From assembly GCA_003344405.1 (NCBI GenBank), contig NOWV01000013.1, positions 248,001 to 312,000 on the forward strand: a DNA stretch of 64,000 bases. Reading direction: 5' to 3'. Below are positions 61,501 to 64,000 of this stretch, in pieces; positions within the stretch are counted from its first letter, which is position 1; each line of letters opens with the position of its first letter. Both the position numbers and the translations under genes were made by a program. The DNA comes from Trichoplax sp. H2. Taxonomy: Eukaryota > Placozoa > Uniplacotomia > Trichoplacea. The notes under the pieces were generated by a model. The model saw only the letters and a program-made list of their open reading frames with translations. It searched no databases and was not told the origin of the DNA.

Positions 61501-61730
61501 GGTCTCACTACATTATTTTTTATACCTATCACGCGTAAAATGTTTGCAGTATTTTTGATATAAGTTAATGTATCATAGCATTGTTCAATCTGCTACTGAA
61601 TGATAAAAAGATTGTTAGATAATATATATATAATTCATCTAATATACAGTAGTATTGGTTAATATAATAAATTAAAGTATTGGCCTTGCATTTTTTATGT
61701 AATCAATTGGCAGATTGTTGATATACCAAA

Positions 61731-63952
61731 ATGGCCTCCGATTATGATGAAGCCGATCGTGATAGAGCTGCCATTGTAGCCAAGTACGATAAGGTGAGGT
61801 AGCCCTACAAAAGAATGTTTTGTATAAGTGATGCTTGAGTATGCCTTTTCTACCTACAATTAATGCTAAATAATACTAAATTAAACGAAGAATTGTTTAC
61901 CTTAGAGGCAGTGTTAATGTCTCTAACACACGTAACAGATTTTATTATAATTAAATATGCCAGCTGCAGTATACGTGTATTACACAAGTTTCTTTATGTC
62001 TTATGGTAGAATAGTCCTTGACATCGTACAGTTATAATCGCTTATTGTCGATAATAATGTAATAAGCAACATCCCAGTACTGTACTAAACTGGATATATT
62101 ATGGATACTCTATTTTGAAATCAGTTTCCACAGAATAAGAAGAAATGAGACTATTAAACGTCGATATTAATTAACTTGAAATTTTAATATTAACTTTATG
62201 TACTTTTACTAATAAAATAATATCAAAAATATCGCCATTTTTACACATTATCATCAATATCAATCAAAGGGACGAGAAGAAGGTGCAGAAATTGATCCAT
62301 GGGAAGATGCCGATTTCTTTGTTTATAAAGTCACCGATCGTTATGGTTTTTTACAGTAAGCTCTTTATTATTCACAGCGTTTGTTGTAGTTATTGATAGT
62401 GAGCTTGAATGGCCGTACTAATTTAAATGAAGTAATCCTGGCCTTAAATGTATGCAAGTGTAAAAATTAACGTATCAAATCAAATAACTTAGGTAGTGTT
62501 ACCATGCCTGATGATCACGTAGAAATATTCACAGTCTTCAATCATACTCCATACATTATTGCCCTTAATATTCGCGGATTAATTAATTAAACTGAATTGA
62601 TTAAAACATTTTACATAGAGGACGCACATATAATTATATCTTAAGCTTATATTGTAATCCAAAATATTAAGTACTAAACGTTATTTCGACAATTACTTAT
62701 CAAATAGCAAGGAGCCCCTACCCAAACGTACGGAGTTAGAAGCGAAAGCATTGCTAATCGAACGGTCAAGAGAAATTAAATGGTTAAAAATGTTAAAAAA
62801 TTGGGATAAATCGCTTCTTTCTGATAAGGTTGATAGAATTATAACATTATTCTTAAAAATTAAGGTTAATTTCGTAGTCAAAAACAAAATACTGTATATA
62901 ACATGCATAGGTTAACGCCTTATTCGTAAATTGTGATTATCAACAGCTAAATAGTAAGGTTCAGTAATGCAATTTTTTCTCGTTTTATTTCAATTACTCA
63001 TCATAAATACATATCTGAATATTAATTATTTAACCAAAGCGATTATTTTTTTAATTATCGAATGCTACTAATAATAGCTATCCAAATTTGTAATTTTTCT
63101 GAGCGCCTTATACCATTATCGAATGGATACACTCGTACTTTAATTAAGAACAATTTTTATCTCATAATTTTCGAAACCTTCTAGTTGCGTAACCGAGTTT
63201 ATAAGGGTATACCGAATTCTCTACGTAGTCAGGCATGGAGTCAAATTCTACGCTTAGATAAAATCAAATTAAATAAAGAAGGCTTCTATGATGTAAGTGA
63301 AGGATTTCTCTTATACAAAAAGTTATACTAGGTATAGGGTCATTTTCTTATTAAAAATAAGATTATCTAAGTTGATTTTTAACCTATATATGATTCTGCA
63401 TGTAGTACCTACATACATCAAGTATGATTAGGGCCTGCTATTGCTGAAATTGTCAGAAGTTGTGATAATTTAAAGCATAATTATCATTCATTGATTATTG
63501 CATTGGTTTTATTACTTTTATTTCCCAGCAAGCTAAACTATTGGCTAGACGTACTTCTCCCGATATAAGGCAGATTGATTTGGACGTTAACCGAACATAT
63601 CGTAATCACATCATGTTTCGTGATCGTTATGGTATAAAGTAAGTATTCCTCCACTTCCTGCGGTAAAGTAATCAAATTCATAATATTAGAGGACACTTAC
63701 GGTAATTTGTTCAATATAAAGCATAGTCATATCTTTCTTGCTAAGAATTATAAAAAATTTATAGATTTTAATGAGTGCACTTTGATGGAGATATTTAACT
63801 AGTAAATTGTTTCCTTCAATAAAACTTATGTTTTCTATTCACTAGTTTATCACGCATTGTAACTTTATTATATCACTAAAATTTATCTTTTATTGTACTT
63901 AAGGCAACAGGCTCTATTTCATGTACTTGCCACATATTCGATGTATAACACG
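61731..63952 (+). CDS. USP6NL: USP6NL-like TBC-domain Rab GTPase-activating protein, 5' part
   Basis: Encodes the start of a TBC RabGAP, which stimulates GTP hydrolysis on Rab proteins in endocytic traffic. Exons seen: 61731-61793, 62270-62355, 62708-62828, 63185-63292, 63529-63638, 63904-63952 (179 residues), ending in a good donor (GTAATT), so the gene continues beyond the window. Motifs: [20 protein letters not shown] (residues 15-34), the pre-TBC block [25 protein letters not shown] at the start of the TBC domain, and [10 protein letters not shown] with the IxxDxxR arginine finger (Ile142, Asp145, Arg148), then HIMFRDRYG. These match the RN-tre/USP6NL group closely. The remaining half of the TBC domain and any proline-rich tail are outside. 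The exon 3 donor (GTTGAT) is atypical but required by frame. Confidence 0.9.
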
Positions 63953-64000
63953 GTAATTATTCCTAACATTTCGAAAATATTGTTTTTTGATGTGCTTTAG

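Larger units (their letters stand above)
56595..61730. other. Intergenic region before the TBC-domain gene, rich in TACTGTA words
   Basis: 5.1 kb without a supportable gene. Between about 58200 and 60300 there are many TACTGTA/TACAGTA words, often overlapping as palindromic GTACAGTAC or GTACTGTAC. Two perfect hairpins lie at 58211-58231 and 58517-58548. Base composition around 58000-59100 is less AT-rich than elsewhere. Open frames at 58301-58528 and 60389-60640 show no recognisable domain. Confidence 0.5.

Noticed and set aside
1-64000. CRISPR array, bacterial operon or prophage-like content
   Set aside because: Genes are spliced and of animal type; the tandem repeats lack regular short spacers and no cas-like or phage genes are present.

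Overview
The window is eukaryotic nuclear DNA. It is AT-rich, has short introns with GT-AG borders (one probable GC-AG), sits close to the edge of a further spliced gene, and carries animal-type proteins: an AMACR-like racemase with a peroxisomal tail, ClC-6/7-like transporters with CBS domains, GT31 glycosyltransferases and a USP6NL-type RabGAP. A small early-branching animal such as a placozoan (Trichoplax-like) fits best. That assignment is inferred from gene style and compactness, not from a marker gene.

Layout. Positions 1-3882 are non-coding with small local duplications. 3883-10530 is a 23-exon ClC gene (A, + strand). 10531-15478 is a spacer with a degenerate long-period repeat. 15479-23294 is a second, 20-exon ClC gene (B, + strand) whose first intron carries about seven tandem copies of the end of exon 1 together with its splice donor. 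23295-26398 is a spacer with two tandem-repeat patches. 26399-28064 is a three-exon AMACR-like gene (+). From 30182 to 56594 lies a cluster of six intronless GT31 (beta-1,3-galactosyltransferase-type) genes in mixed orientation (-,-,-,+,-,+). Two of these are near-identical and sit in a diverged segmental duplication. Two 20-N assembly gaps (35004-35023, 35769-35788) bracket what looks like a redundant haplotype contig. 56595-61730 is non-coding and rich in TACTGTA/TACAGTA words. From 61731 the 5' half of a USP6NL-like TBC RabGAP gene runs off the right edge.

Functionally the genes do not form one pathway. The ClC pair probably supplies anion/proton exchange in the endolysosomal system, the racemase handles branched acyl-CoAs in peroxisomes or mitochondria, the GT31 cluster is a lineage expansion of Golgi glycosyltransferases, and the TBC protein acts on Rab GTPases. 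The most interesting items are the intronic exon-plus-donor array, asymmetric intron loss between the ClC paralogues, the conversion-like identity profile of the two 408-residue GT31 genes, and the haplotig signature at the gaps. I did not find a convincing wholly new system. All exon borders were set by eye from splice signals, reading phase and paralogue comparison.
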